The position numbers and the translations under genes were made by a program. A stretch of 64,000 nt of DNA, taken from positions 868,001 through 932,000 of the forward strand of contig NZ_CP120983.1 of assembly GCF_030719215.1 (NCBI RefSeq), read 5' to 3'. This DNA comes from Streptomyces sp. Alt3 (GTDB lineage Bacteria; Actinomycetota; Actinomycetes; Streptomycetales; Streptomycetaceae). A model generated the notes under the pieces. It did not search any database, was not told the origin of the DNA, and was given only the letters and a program-made list of their open reading frames with translations. The stretch's first letter is position 1, and every line of letters begins with the position of its first letter. Below, piece by piece: positions 36,340-46,511 of the stretch.

Positions 36340-38013
36340 ATGACGCCGAACTCCCCCTCCGCTCCCAGCCGGAGACGATTCCTCGCCTCTTCCGTGGTCG
36401 TCGCGGCAGCCGTGGGCGGGGGGATGCCGCTCCTCGCCGCCTGCGGCGGCGGTTCCGGCGGTGCGAAGAACGAGGGCACGACCACGGGCAAGAAGCTGAA
36501 GGACATCCTTCCGTCCTACGTGCCCTCCGAGGCGGTCACCCCGGACATCCCGAGCAAGAACGGTTCCGCGGCCGGCTTCACCACCGCGCTCCCGGCCGAC
36601 AAGCTCGCGGTGTCCGTGCCGAAGAAGCTGGGCCAGGGCAGCGAGCTGCGGGTCATGGCACCGCTGTGGGGCACGTCGCCGGGTCAGGGGAACCCGTACT
36701 GGAAGGCGATGGACGAGGCAGCCGGTGTCACGGTCAAGTGGCAGAACCAGGACGGCAACGTCTACGGCCAGAAGCTCGGCGCTGTGCTCGCCTCCAGCGA
36801 CATCCCCGACGCGGTCGTCGTCCCCGGCTGGGAACTGGGCGGCAAGATACCGAGCGCCATCGCCAACAAGTTCGCCGACCTCGGCCCCTACCTGTCGGGT
36901 GACAAGGTCAAGGACTACCCGAACCTGGCGGCCATTCCGACCGGCGCCTGGCAGCGTGCGATCTTCGCCGGCAAGCTGCGCGGTCTCCCCATGCCCGCCG
37001 AGGCGACCCCGAACATCACGCCCTTCTACCGTGCGGACATCTTCGAGGAGAAGGGGTACGAGGTCCCGACCACCACGCAGGAGTTCTACGACCTCTGCAA
37101 GGAGATCAACGCCCCGAAGAGCAAGGTGTGGGCGTGCAGCGACATGACGTGGTCGGCGTTCGTCTTCTTCGGGGTGCTGCCGGAGAAGCCGTACTACTGG
37201 AAGCTCGTCGACGGCAAGCTGGTCAACCGCTACGAGACCGACGAGTACCTGGAGGCGCTGGAGTGGTCGCGCTCGCTGTACTCGGCGGGCTTCGTGCACC
37301 CGGACGCCAAGGCCGAGACGGGTGACATGCGGACCACGTTCTCCTCGGGGAACGTCCTCATGTACAACGCGGACATCTCCGACTGGTACGCCGCGACCGC
37401 TGTCCAGCGCCTCGACAAGCCGGAGTTCCGGATGGGGGCGATGGACTTCTTCGCCGCCGCCGGCGGTGACCCGGTCATCTACGAGGCGTCGCCCTCCAAC
37501 ATCTGGTGCTTCGTCAACAAGAACGCCGACAAGAAGACCATCCAGGACGTCCTCGCCCTCGCCAACTACACGGCCGCACCGTACGGGACCAAGGAGCAGC
37601 GCCTGAAGGCCTACGGCCTGGAGGGCACGCACCACACCCTCAAGGACGGCGTCCTCGTCAAGACGGAGCAGGGCAACAACCAGGTCTTCGCCACCTACGA
37701 GTACGTGGCCTCCCCGGCCCCCTTCCGCGCCTACCCGGACTTCCCGGACGTCGCCAAGGGTGTCATCGAGTGGCAGCAGCGTCAGGGCGCGCACCTCAGG
37801 AAGCCCCTGTTCCACGGCATGCAGATCCAGGAGCCGACCCGCTTCACCGAGCTCAACGCACAGTTCGAGGACATCGAGAAGGACATCGTGCGCGGCCGCA
37901 AGAAGGTCGGCGACATGCAGCAGGCCGTCTCCGACTGGAAGACCAAGGGCGGGGACAAGCTTCGCGACTGGTACAAGAAGCTGCTCGACGAGACCGGTGA
38001 GTCGGCCTCCTGA
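36340..38013 (+). CDS. Xyloglucan-oligosaccharide ABC binding lipoprotein (LplA type)
   Basis: A 557-residue extracellular solute-binding protein. The N terminus is a Tat-type signal (SRRRFLASS) with lipobox LLAAC and lipidated Cys35, then a Gly/Ser linker. The mature domain is of the large LplA/family-1 type (GSELRVMAPLW, WACSDMTWSAFVFFGVLPEKPYYW, EYLEALEWSRSLYSAGFVHPDA) rich in aromatic residues for stacking on sugar rings. Size and context suggest binding of long xyloglucan oligosaccharides. It is the first gene of a seven-gene operon that runs to the GH12 gene, and the following permease starts two bases after its stop. Confidence 0.88.
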   Translation: MTPNSPSAPSRRRFLASSVVVAAAVGGGMPLLAACGGGSGGAKNEGTTTGKKLKDILPSYVPSEAVTPDIPSKNGSAAGFTTALPADKLAVSVPKKLGQGSELRVMAPLWGTSPGQGNPYWKAMDEAAGVTVKWQNQDGNVYGQKLGAVLASSDIPDAVVVPGWELGGKIPSAIANKFADLGPYLSGDKVKDYPNLAAIPTGAWQRAIFAGKLRGLPMPAEATPNITPFYRADIFEEKGYEVPTTTQEFYDLCKEINAPKSKVWACSDMTWSAFVFFGVLPEKPYYWKLVDGKLVNRYETDEYLEALEWSRSLYSAGFVHPDAKAETGDMRTTFSSGNVLMYNADISDWYAATAVQRLDKPEFRMGAMDFFAAAGGDPVIYEASPSNIWCFVNKNADKKTIQDVLALANYTAAPYGTKEQRLKAYGLEGTHHTLKDGVLVKTEQGNNQVFATYEYVASPAPFRAYPDFPDVAKGVIEWQQRQGAHLRKPLFHGMQIQEPTRFTELNAQFEDIEKDIVRGRKKVGDMQQAVSDWKTKGGDKLRDWYKKLLDETGESAS

Positions 38014-38014
38014 C

Positions 38015-39034
38015 ATGTCACTGAGCACAGACGACCGGCGCGCGCAGGATTCACGGACGCCGCCGGTCAAGACGAGGGCGGCGGCCGGTGACCGGCCCGT
38101 CACCAAGGAAATGCCGCTGCGTCACCGGCTGCGCCGGGACCGCACGCTGATCCTGATGACGCTGCCGGCGATGGTCCTGCTGCTGGTCTTCGCGTACATC
38201 CCCCTGGCGGGGAACGTCGTGGCGTTCCAGGACTACGACCCGTACATCGCCGACAACGCGTTCCAGGCGATCGCCCAGAGCCCGTGGGTCGGGTTCGAGT
38301 GGTTCCAGCAGATGGTGAACGACCGGCTGTTCTGGTCGGCGCTGCGGAACACCCTGGCGATCTTCCTCCTGCAGCTGACGCTGTTCTTCCCGGTGCCGAT
38401 CCTGCTCGCGCTGTTCATCAACAGCTTCGTGCGGCCCCGGGTCCGGGCGGTGGCCCAGGCGATCCTCTATCTGCCGCACTTCTTCTCCTGGGTCCTCGTC
38501 GTCACGGTGTTCCAGCAGATGTTCGGCGGCGCCGGGCTGATCGCGCAGACGCTGCGGGAGAACGGTCACGAGGGCTTCGACCTGATGACCGACCCGGGTC
38601 TGTTCAAGTTCCTGATCACCTTCGAGATGATCTGGAAGGACGCCGGCTGGGGCGTCATCGTCTTCCTCGCCGCCCTCGCGGCGGTGAGCCCGGACCTCTA
38701 CGAGGCGAGCGCCATGGACGGCGCGAACCGGTGGCGCCGGATGTGGCACATCACCCTGCCCGCCCTGCGTCCCGTCGTCGCCCTGCTGCTCGTGCTCCAG
38801 GTGGGCAACGCGCTGACCGTCGGCTTCGAGCAGATCCTGCTCCAGCGCACGGCGGTCGGCCCGGGGGCGTCGGAGGTGCTGGACACCTACGTCTGGAACG
38901 TCGGCATCACCAACGGCGGGTTCAGCTACGCGGCGGCCGTCGGGATCATCAAGGGAATCTTCGGTCTGCTGCTGGTCCTCGGGGCCAACAAGGTCGCCCA
39001 TCTCATGGGTGAGCAGGGGGTGTACAAGAAGTGA
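38015..39034 (+). CDS. ABC sugar permease, LplB type
   Basis: A 339-residue inner-membrane permease with a basic, disordered first 45 residues, then six predicted helices beginning ILMTLPAMVLLLVFAYIPL. The coupling loop EAA motif reads YEASAMDGANRWRRMWHITLPALRP. The LplB subgroup usually moves oligosaccharides. ATG 38015 begins two bases after the binding-protein stop; no strong ribosome site is visible, consistent with translational coupling. It overlaps the next permease gene (GTGA). Confidence 0.9.
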   Translation: MSLSTDDRRAQDSRTPPVKTRAAAGDRPVTKEMPLRHRLRRDRTLILMTLPAMVLLLVFAYIPLAGNVVAFQDYDPYIADNAFQAIAQSPWVGFEWFQQMVNDRLFWSALRNTLAIFLLQLTLFFPVPILLALFINSFVRPRVRAVAQAILYLPHFFSWVLVVTVFQQMFGGAGLIAQTLRENGHEGFDLMTDPGLFKFLITFEMIWKDAGWGVIVFLAALAAVSPDLYEASAMDGANRWRRMWHITLPALRPVVALLLVLQVGNALTVGFEQILLQRTAVGPGASEVLDTYVWNVGITNGGFSYAAAVGIIKGIFGLLLVLGANKVAHLMGEQGVYKK

Positions 39035-39975
39035 GCAGCCTGCTCTCCGGCCTGACCGGCTTGGGCGGTGTGAAGCCGGGAACCCGTGGCCGCCTGCGTC
39101 CCGTGTGGGAGGAGGAGCCTTCGAAGACCGGCCTCGCCTCCAAGGGCGTGGTGATGGTCCTGATCTGCCTGGCCGTCCTCTTCCCCCTGTGGGTCGTGAT
39201 CGTCACCAGTCTGTCCTCGGTGAAGACCATCACCGAGGCCGGCGGGCTCGTGGTGATCCCGCGCGGCATCACCTTCGTCGCCTACCAGGAGCTCCTGGGC
39301 GGCGGCCAGGTCACCCGTGCGGCTCTCATCAGCGTCTGTGTGACCGTGGTCGGGACGCTCTTCAGCATGGCCGTCTCGATCCTGTGCGCCTACGGGCTCT
39401 CGCGCACCGGTTCCGTGCTGCACCGCCCGTTGCTGGTCTTCATGCTGGCCACGATGTTCTTCGGCGCGGGGCTGATCCCGACCTACCTGGTGGTGCAGGG
39501 GCTCGGTCTCACGGACTCCTACCTGGCGCTGATCCTCCCGAGCGCGCTGAACGTCTTCAACATCCTGGTCCTGCGGGCGTTCTTCATGAGCACCGCGCAG
39601 GAGCTCGTCGAGAGCGCCCGTATCGACGGCGCGGGCGACTTCCGCATCCTGTGGCAGATCGTCATGCCGCTGTCCCGCGCGGTCATCGCCGTGATCACGC
39701 TGTTCTACGCGGTGGGCTACTGGAGCGCCTGGTTCAACGCGTCGATCTACATCAGTGACCCGGACATGCTGCCGCTGCAGAACGTGATGAACCAGCTGGT
39801 CCTCAAGCAGGAGCGGCCCACGGGTCTCACACAGGTCATCAACACCGGTCACCTGTCACTGCTAGCGGTCCAGATGGCGGTCATGGTCCTGGCGCTGATC
39901 CCGGTCGCGTTCCTGTCGCCGTTCGTCCAGAAGCACTTCAAGGAAGGCATGCTCACCGGCGCCGTCAAGGGCTGA
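39031..39975 (+). CDS. ABC sugar permease, LplC/YtcP type
   Basis: A 314-residue second permease subunit with six helices and the EAA loop VESARIDGAGDFRILWQIVMPLSRAV. The GTG start at 39031 overlaps the stop of the first permease. No ATPase gene is present in the locus; in Streptomyces many sugar importers share the MsiK ATPase encoded elsewhere, which is inferred here. Confidence 0.9.
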   Translation: MSSLLSGLTGLGGVKPGTRGRLRPVWEEEPSKTGLASKGVVMVLICLAVLFPLWVVIVTSLSSVKTITEAGGLVVIPRGITFVAYQELLGGGQVTRAALISVCVTVVGTLFSMAVSILCAYGLSRTGSVLHRPLLVFMLATMFFGAGLIPTYLVVQGLGLTDSYLALILPSALNVFNILVLRAFFMSTAQELVESARIDGAGDFRILWQIVMPLSRAVIAVITLFYAVGYWSAWFNASIYISDPDMLPLQNVMNQLVLKQERPTGLTQVINTGHLSLLAVQMAVMVLALIPVAFLSPFVQKHFKEGMLTGAVKG

Positions 39976-40028
39976 ACCACCGCACCCGTCCCGCACGTCC
40001 CGTAGTCCCCCACCGGAGGATCCCCGTC

Positions 40029-42269
40029 ATGCGCGCTTCGTCCGTCCCACAGCCGGAACCCGCCCCGCGCCCCCGGCGCCGGACCGTCCTGGCCGGTGCG
40101 GCGGTGGCCGCGGCCGCGGCGTCGGTTCTTCCGGCGGCGGGGGCAGCCACGGCCGATCCCCGGCCGCCGAGGACCCAGCCGCACCGCTGGCGCACGGCGG
40201 CGATCGGTGGGACGGGCTTCGTGACGGGCATCCTGTTCCATCCGGCCGTGCGGGGTCTCGCGTACGCCCGCACGGACATCGGGGGTGCCTACCGGTGGGA
40301 CGACCGCGGGTCCCGGTGGACGGCGCTCACCGACCACATCGGCTGGGACGACTGGAATCTTCTGGGTGTCGAGGCGATGGCGGTCGATCCGGCGCACCCG
40401 GACCGGCTGTACCTGGCACTCGGCACCTACGCCCAGGAGTGGGCGTCCCCGGGAGCGGTCCTGCGGTCCGACGACCGCGGCCGGACCTGGGCGCGTACGG
40501 ATCTGACCGTGCGTCTCGGGGCCAACGAGGACGGCCGGGGCTGCGGTGAACGGCTCCTGGTCGATCCCCGCGACAGCGAGACCCTCTGGCTCGGCACACG
40601 CCACGACGGGCTGCTGCGGTCCCGGGACCGGGGAGCCACCTGGGCCGCCGACACCTCCTTCCCGGCCACGGCGTCCGCCGGCGGTCAGGGCGTCACCCTG
40701 CTGGTGGCGGCCGGCCGCACGGTGTACGCCGGCTGGGGGGACGGCGGCGGCGCGGCCCTCTACCGCAGGACCGCCTCCGGCAGCTGGGAGGCCGTAACCG
40801 GGCAGCCGTCCGCCGGTTCCGCGACGAAGGTCCCGGTCCGCGCGGCCCACGACGCCGGCGGCCGCGCGCTGTACGTGACGTACGCGGACGGGCCCGGCCC
40901 CAACAACCAGTCCGACGGTTCGGTGCACCGGCTCGACACGGTGACCGGCACCTGGACCGACGTGACCCCCGTCGCCCCCGGCGACGGCGACGCGTTCGGG
41001 TACGGCGGGGTCGCGGTCGACGCGGCCCGGCCGGGCACGGTGGTCGTCTCCACGAACAACCGCTGGGGCCCGGTGGACACCCTGTTCCGGTCCACGGACG
41101 GCGGGACGAGCTGGACCTCGCTGAAGGACACGGCCGTGCTGGACGTGTCGGAGACCCCGTATCTGAAGTGGGACGGGGAGCCCAAGTTCGGCTGGTGGAT
41201 CCAGGCCGTCGCCCTGGACCCGTACGACTCACGCCACATTCTTTACGGCACCGGCGCGACAGTCTTCGGGACCCGCGACCTGGTCCACTGGGCCCCTGAG
41301 ATCCGGGGTCTGGAGGAGTCGGCCGTGCGCCAGCTGATCGCACCTCCTTCGGGCGCCCGGCTGCTCAGCGGCCTGGGCGACATCGGGGTGATGCGCCACG
41401 ACTCCCTGACCTCGTCCCCGTCACGCGGCATGGCCTCGAACCCTGTGTTCGGCACGGCGACCGGACTCGCCCTGGCCACGCTGAAGCCTTCGTACGTCGT
41501 GCGGACGGGCTGGCCCTCCGGCTCCGACCGGGCGGGCGCGTACTCCCGTGACGGCGGGGCGAGCTGGCAGCCCTTCGCCTCCCAGCCGGCGATCGCCCCA
41601 TCGGCTCCCGGCCCGGTGGCGGTGTCCGCCGACGGCGCGACGCTGCTGTGGTCGTTCGTCCACTGGGACGGCACGAAGTACGCGGCGCACCGCTCGACGG
41701 ACGGCGGCGCCACCTGGACCGAGGTCACCACCTTCCCCGAGGGCGCCACCCCGGTCGCGGACCCGCTCGACCCGAGGCGCTTCTACGCGTACGACACGGA
41801 CGCCGGGACGGTCCTCCTCTCCACGGACCGGGGCGCGACGTTCACCGAGGGCGCGAAAGGACTGCCTTCGGGCGACGTGCAGTTCCGTGTCGCCGCGGCG
41901 CCGGGACGCTCCGGCGACCTGTGGCTGTCGGCGAAGGACGACGGGCTGCTGCGCTCCACGGACGGCGGTCGCACGTTCACACGGGTGGCCGGCTGTCAGG
42001 CCTCGCACGCCCTCGGGTTCGGGAAGGCGGCCCCGCGGAAGGGGCGTGCCGGCTATCCGGCGGTCTTCCAGACCGGGCGGGTCTCCTCGACGTACGACGG
42101 GGTGGCCGTGCTGCGCTCGGACGACGCGGGCGCGACCTGGGTCCGCATCGACGACAACGCCCACCGGTGGGGATGGACCGGCGAGGTCATCACCGGCGAC
42201 CCCCGCGTCCACGGCCGTGTCTATCTGGGCACCAACGGCCGTGGCATCCAGTACGCAGATCCCCAGTAG
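40029..42269 (+). CDS. GH74 xyloglucanase, Tat-secreted
   Basis: A 746-residue endo-xyloglucanase. A Tat signal (PRRRTVLAGAAVAAAAASVLP) ends near residue 45. The mature protein is two seven-bladed propellers with repeated Asp-box elements (STDGGTSW, SRDGGASW, STDGGATW, STDRGATF, SDDAGATW). The first catalytic Asp lies in YARTDIGGAYRW. The typical GH74 opening TGFVTGILFHP is present. There is no carbohydrate-binding module after the catalytic domain, unlike many Streptomyces GH74 enzymes. CGGAGG lies about 9 bases before the ATG. It would cut the xyloglucan backbone outside the cell to supply the adjacent importer. Confidence 0.92.
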   Translation: MRASSVPQPEPAPRPRRRTVLAGAAVAAAAASVLPAAGAATADPRPPRTQPHRWRTAAIGGTGFVTGILFHPAVRGLAYARTDIGGAYRWDDRGSRWTALTDHIGWDDWNLLGVEAMAVDPAHPDRLYLALGTYAQEWASPGAVLRSDDRGRTWARTDLTVRLGANEDGRGCGERLLVDPRDSETLWLGTRHDGLLRSRDRGATWAADTSFPATASAGGQGVTLLVAAGRTVYAGWGDGGGAALYRRTASGSWEAVTGQPSAGSATKVPVRAAHDAGGRALYVTYADGPGPNNQSDGSVHRLDTVTGTWTDVTPVAPGDGDAFGYGGVAVDAARPGTVVVSTNNRWGPVDTLFRSTDGGTSWTSLKDTAVLDVSETPYLKWDGEPKFGWWIQAVALDPYDSRHILYGTGATVFGTRDLVHWAPEIRGLEESAVRQLIAPPSGARLLSGLGDIGVMRHDSLTSSPSRGMASNPVFGTATGLALATLKPSYVVRTGWPSGSDRAGAYSRDGGASWQPFASQPAIAPSAPGPVAVSADGATLLWSFVHWDGTKYAAHRSTDGGATWTEVTTFPEGATPVADPLDPRRFYAYDTDAGTVLLSTDRGATFTEGAKGLPSGDVQFRVAAAPGRSGDLWLSAKDDGLLRSTDGGRTFTRVAGCQASHALGFGKAAPRKGRAGYPAVFQTGRVSSTYDGVAVLRSDDAGATWVRIDDNAHRWGWTGEVITGDPRVHGRVYLGTNGRGIQYADPQ

Positions 42270-42284
42270 AGGAACGAGACGTCC

Positions 42285-44261
42285 ATGCCGTCCCTGCACG
42301 ACGCCGCCCGTGGCCGCATCCTCTTCGGAGGCGACTACAACCCCGAGCAGTGGCCCGAGGAGGTGTGGGCCGACGACGTCCGGCTGATGAAGGAGGCCGG
42401 GGTCAACTCCGTCACCGTCGGCGTCTTCTCCTGGGCGATGATCGAACCACGCCCGGGCGCCAGGGAGTTCGGCTGGCTGGACCGGCTTCTCGACCTCCTG
42501 GCCGCGAACGGGATCGGCGTCGTGCTCGCCACGCCCACCTCGTCCCCTCCCCCGTGGATGGGCGCCCTTCACCCGGAGACGCTGCCGCGCGCCGAGGACG
42601 GCGCACTGGTCAACTACGGTTCCCGGCAGCATTTCTGCCCGAGTTCACCGGTGTACCGGCGCTATGCGGCCGCACTCACCGAGGACCTCGCGGCACGGTA
42701 CGCGGACCATCCGGCGCTCACCGTGTGGCACATCAACAACGAGTACTGCACCCACTGCTGGTGCGACGAGACCGCCGGTCACTTCCGTCGCTGGCTGGCC
42801 TCCCGTCACGGCACCCTCGACGCGCTCAACGAGGCGTGGGGCACGGCGTTCTGGAGCCAGCGCTACGACACCTGGACGGAGATCCTGCCGCCACGCAAGG
42901 CGCAGTACATGCGCAATCCGGCGCAGGAGCTGGACTTCAAGCGGTTCACCTCGGACGCCCTGATGGAGTGCTACACCGCCGAGCGGGACATCGTCGCCCG
43001 GCACACCCCGCACATCCCGGTGACGACCAACTTCATGCCTCTCTGGTCGGGCCAGGACGCCTGGGCCTGGGCGGAGCAGGAGGACATCGTCTCCGTGGAC
43101 GTCTATCCGGATCCCACGGACCCGCACGGCGGCCAGTACAACGCAATGCTCGCCGACATGACCCGCTCCCAGGCACGCGGGCCGTGGATGGTGATGGAGC
43201 AGGCCGCGGGGCCGGTGAACTGGCGCGACGTCAACCACCCCAAACCGGCCGGCCTCAACCGGCTCTGGTCGCTGCAGGCCGTGGCCAGGGGTGCGGACGC
43301 GCTCTGCTACTTCCAGTGGCGGCAGTCCCGGCAGGGGGCCGAGAAGTTCCACTCCGGGATGCTGAGCCACGCGGGTGAGGAGGGCCGCACCTTCCGGGAG
43401 GTCAAGCGCATCGGGGCCGAACTCGCGCTCCTCGGGGCCGAGGTGAGCGGCACCGCGGTGACCGCCGAGGTCGCCGTGCTCCACGACTGGGACGCCTGGT
43501 GGTCGAGCACCCAGCAGGGCCGGCCGTCCTCCCTCGTCTCGTACACCGAGCTCGTGCAGGCCTGGCACCGGGGTCTGTGGGAGAGCGGGATCAGCACGGA
43601 GTTCGCCCGCCCCGGCGGTGACCTGAGCGCCTACCGCATGGTGCTCGTGCCTCAGCTCCAGCTGCTCGGTGACGCCGCGGTCGACAACCTCGTCGCCTAC
43701 GTCCGGGGCGGCGGCACCCTGGTGTGCGGGTTCTTCACCGGCGTCGCGGACGCGGACGACAGGATCAGGCCGGGCGGGATGGACGGCCGGCTGCGTGAGC
43801 TGTTCGGCATCCGCACGGTGCACGAGTGGTGGCCGCTGGACGCGGGGGCGACCGTGGAGTGCGACGGCTTCGACGGCACCCTGTGGTCGGAGGAGCTGGA
43901 GCCCGACGGCAGCGCGGAGACCGTGGCCGCGTACCGCGGAGGCGAGCTGGACGGGCTTCCGGCGGTGCTCCGCAAGGGCACCGCCTGGTACGTGTCGACA
44001 CTGCCCGGGCCCGACGCGCTGCGCGGTCTGCTCGGCCGGGTGGCGGCGGAGGCCGGTGTGCGCCCCGTCCTGGAGGGACTGCCCTCAGGGGTGGAGGCGG
44101 TGCGGCGCGGCGCGCTGCTGTTCCTGCTGAACCACGGCCGGTCCCCGGCCGCGGTGGAGCTGCCGGGCCGCTACGTCGACCTGCTCACGGGTGCCGGGGC
44201 CGACGGCGGCGTGGAGCTGGAGCGCTACGGCGTGGCCGTGCTCAGAGACGTCTCGGCATGA
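42285..44261 (+). CDS. GH42 beta-galactosidase, cytoplasmic
   Basis: A 658-residue family 42 enzyme. The motif ILFGGDYNPEQWP opens the barrel; the acid/base is Glu153 in WHINNEY and the nucleophile Glu305 in WMVMEQAAG. A CTHCWC cluster right after the acid/base matches the zinc-binding Cys of many GH42 enzymes. The trimerisation domain and C-terminal beta domain are complete. No signal peptide, so it acts on imported oligosaccharides, presumably removing beta-1,2-galactose from xyloglucan side chains. GH42 is not the family usually reported for that step (GH2 and GH35 are), which makes the specificity worth noting. Confidence 0.92.
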   Translation: MPSLHDAARGRILFGGDYNPEQWPEEVWADDVRLMKEAGVNSVTVGVFSWAMIEPRPGAREFGWLDRLLDLLAANGIGVVLATPTSSPPPWMGALHPETLPRAEDGALVNYGSRQHFCPSSPVYRRYAAALTEDLAARYADHPALTVWHINNEYCTHCWCDETAGHFRRWLASRHGTLDALNEAWGTAFWSQRYDTWTEILPPRKAQYMRNPAQELDFKRFTSDALMECYTAERDIVARHTPHIPVTTNFMPLWSGQDAWAWAEQEDIVSVDVYPDPTDPHGGQYNAMLADMTRSQARGPWMVMEQAAGPVNWRDVNHPKPAGLNRLWSLQAVARGADALCYFQWRQSRQGAEKFHSGMLSHAGEEGRTFREVKRIGAELALLGAEVSGTAVTAEVAVLHDWDAWWSSTQQGRPSSLVSYTELVQAWHRGLWESGISTEFARPGGDLSAYRMVLVPQLQLLGDAAVDNLVAYVRGGGTLVCGFFTGVADADDRIRPGGMDGRLRELFGIRTVHEWWPLDAGATVECDGFDGTLWSEELEPDGSAETVAAYRGGELDGLPAVLRKGTAWYVSTLPGPDALRGLLGRVAAEAGVRPVLEGLPSGVEAVRRGALLFLLNHGRSPAAVELPGRYVDLLTGAGADGGVELERYGVAVLRDVSA

Positions 44262-46477
44262 TCGACGGCACGTGGGAGCCCGGCCCCGCCACCCGCTGGG
44301 AGGACGCCTTCCTCAGCGGCAACGGCCGTCATGGGGCGATGGTGTACGGCGATCCGGCCGACGACCAGGTGATCGTCAACCACCACACCCTGGTGCGGCC
44401 CAACGGCAGTGAGGATCTCCGGGCACCGGAGCTCGCCGACCGGCTCGGGCGGCTCCAGGACGCGCTCCTGTCCGGGGACACGAAAGCCGCCGAGGACTTC
44501 GGCGCGGGAAGCCCCCTGGTGTGGGTGCAGCCCTTCCACCCGGCTTTCCGTTCCCGGGTGCGCCGCACCCGCGGGCTCCACGAGGCGGTGGCCGGGTACC
44601 GGCGCGAGGTCGACTTCACCTCGGGTGAGGTGACCGCGTCGTACGAGGCGTGGCGCAGCAGTGTCTTCGTGTCGCGGGCCGACGACGTGGTCGTGCAGCA
44701 CGTCACCGACCCGGGGCTGACCGCCGACGTCGTCCTGGACCACGTCCTGCCGGGCGCCCCCGCGCGGCTGGCGGTCGGGCGCTCCACGGTGCTGACCCCG
44801 GACGGCGCCCACCTGGCACTGCGGGTGGGCTATCCGGGCAGCGAACTCGGCTACACGGGCGTCACCGTGGCGCGGGTGGACGGTGGCAGGGTCTTCGTGG
44901 CGGGCGAGGGCATCCGGATCGAGGGAGCGCGGAGCCTCACGCTGACGACCCGCGTCGTCCGCGGTCCCGGCAGGCCGGATCTCGGTGAGCTGTGGGCCGG
45001 GCTGCCCCGGGAGGACCACGCCACGCTGCTGGACCGCCACCGGCCCCTGCACCGGACGGCGTACGGGCGCGCCTCCTTCACGCTGCGGGACGCCGCTCCG
45101 GGACGGGAGCTGTCCGGCAGCGAGCTGCTGCGTGACCCGAGTTCCCCCGCGCTGCTGGAGAGGCTCTTCGCGGCGGGGCGCTACCACCTGCTCTCCGCCT
45201 CGGGAATGCTGCCGCCCCGGCTGACCGGCCTGTGGACCGGCGACTGGGACACCGCGTGGTCCGGTGCCTTCACCACGAACGCCAACCTCAACCTCCAGGT
45301 CTCCTCCGCCGCGGCGGCCGGCCTCCCCGAGGTCACCGAGGCGCACGCGGCCCTGGTCGAGGGGCAGCTGGCCGACTGGCAGGACAACGCGCGGGCGATC
45401 TTCGGCGCCCGGGGCATCGTCGCACCGTCCCACACGGACGGAGTCTCGGGGCACACCCGGCACTTCCAGCGCGCCTATCCGCTGCATCTGTGGACCGCCG
45501 GGGCGGACTGGCTGCTGCAGCCGCTCCTGGAGAACGCCGAGACCACGACGGGGGTCGCGGACAGCGGGCTGACGAACGCCCTCGTCGAGGCGGCCCTCTT
45601 CTACGAGGACTTCCTCAGCCGCGAGGATCCGGACGGACACCTGGCGGTCGTGCCCTCGTACTCCCCGGAGAACCGGCCGGCCAACGCGAGCTGGGGCACG
45701 GTGAACGCCACGATGGACATCGCGGCGGCCCGCCACGCCCTGACGACGGCAGCCGAGCACGCGCCCGGGCACCCGTCCGCCGGTCTGTGGCGGTCACTCG
45801 CGGCCCGGCTCCCGGCGTACCTGGTGAACGAGGACGGGGCGCTCGCCGAGTGGGCGTGGCCCGGTCTGCGGGAGACGTACGACCACCGTCACCTGAGCCA
45901 CCTCTACCCGGTGTGGCCGCTGGACGCGATCAATCCGTACGACACCCCGGAGCTGGCCGGGGCGGCGCACCGCGCGCTGGAGCTGCGCGGCTCGGAGAAC
46001 GACTCCGCCCACGGGCACCTGCACCAGGCGCTGATCGCCGCCCGGCTGCGGGACGCGTCCCGGGTGTCGGCGGCGCTGGGCGCCGTGCTGGGCGGGGACT
46101 TCTTCCACGACTCGCTGATGAGCGCGCACTACCCGTTCCGGAACGTCTACAACGCGGACGCGGCCCACACGCTGCCCGCCGTCGTGATCGAGTCACTGGT
46201 CCAGTCGGCACCCGGGCGCCTGGTGCTGCTGCCCGCCGTCCCGGCCGCGTGTCCGGCGGGTGAACTGCGGGGTGTGCGTACGCGGTTCGGCGCGCACCTG
46301 GACCTGCGGTGGTCCGAGGACGGTGCCACCGCCGTGCTGCGCCCCACCCGCGACGCCCGTGTAGACCTGCGCACGGGCGACGGGCTCGTCCTCACCGAGA
46401 CCTCAGCCGGAAACCCCACGGCTCCGCTGGAGCTGACGGCCGGCGTGGACCGCGTCCTCACCCTGGGGGCGCGGTAG
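44258..46477 (+). CDS. GH95 alpha-L-fucosidase/galactosidase, cytoplasmic
   Basis: A 739-residue family 95 enzyme. It has the N-terminal beta domain with WEDAFLSGNGRHGAMVYGDP, and the (alpha/alpha)6 barrel with LTGLWTGDWDTAWSGAFTTNANLNLQ, SYSPENRPANASWGTVNATMD and HRHLSHLYPVWPLDAINP, which carry the family's acidic and Asn catalytic residues. The ATG overlaps the GH42 stop (ATGA). No signal peptide. In context it would remove alpha-1,2-fucose from fucogalactoxyloglucan side chains before GH42 acts; some GH95 members act on L-galactose instead. Confidence 0.9.
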   Translation: MIDGTWEPGPATRWEDAFLSGNGRHGAMVYGDPADDQVIVNHHTLVRPNGSEDLRAPELADRLGRLQDALLSGDTKAAEDFGAGSPLVWVQPFHPAFRSRVRRTRGLHEAVAGYRREVDFTSGEVTASYEAWRSSVFVSRADDVVVQHVTDPGLTADVVLDHVLPGAPARLAVGRSTVLTPDGAHLALRVGYPGSELGYTGVTVARVDGGRVFVAGEGIRIEGARSLTLTTRVVRGPGRPDLGELWAGLPREDHATLLDRHRPLHRTAYGRASFTLRDAAPGRELSGSELLRDPSSPALLERLFAAGRYHLLSASGMLPPRLTGLWTGDWDTAWSGAFTTNANLNLQVSSAAAAGLPEVTEAHAALVEGQLADWQDNARAIFGARGIVAPSHTDGVSGHTRHFQRAYPLHLWTAGADWLLQPLLENAETTTGVADSGLTNALVEAALFYEDFLSREDPDGHLAVVPSYSPENRPANASWGTVNATMDIAAARHALTTAAEHAPGHPSAGLWRSLAARLPAYLVNEDGALAEWAWPGLRETYDHRHLSHLYPVWPLDAINPYDTPELAGAAHRALELRGSENDSAHGHLHQALIAARLRDASRVSAALGAVLGGDFFHDSLMSAHYPFRNVYNADAAHTLPAVVIESLVQSAPGRLVLLPAVPAACPAGELRGVRTRFGAHLDLRWSEDGATAVLRPTRDARVDLRTGDGLVLTETSAGNPTAPLELTAGVDRVLTLGAR

Positions 46478-46511
46478 CAGTCCTCCATCCCCACATGGAA
46501 GGAACGACCCC

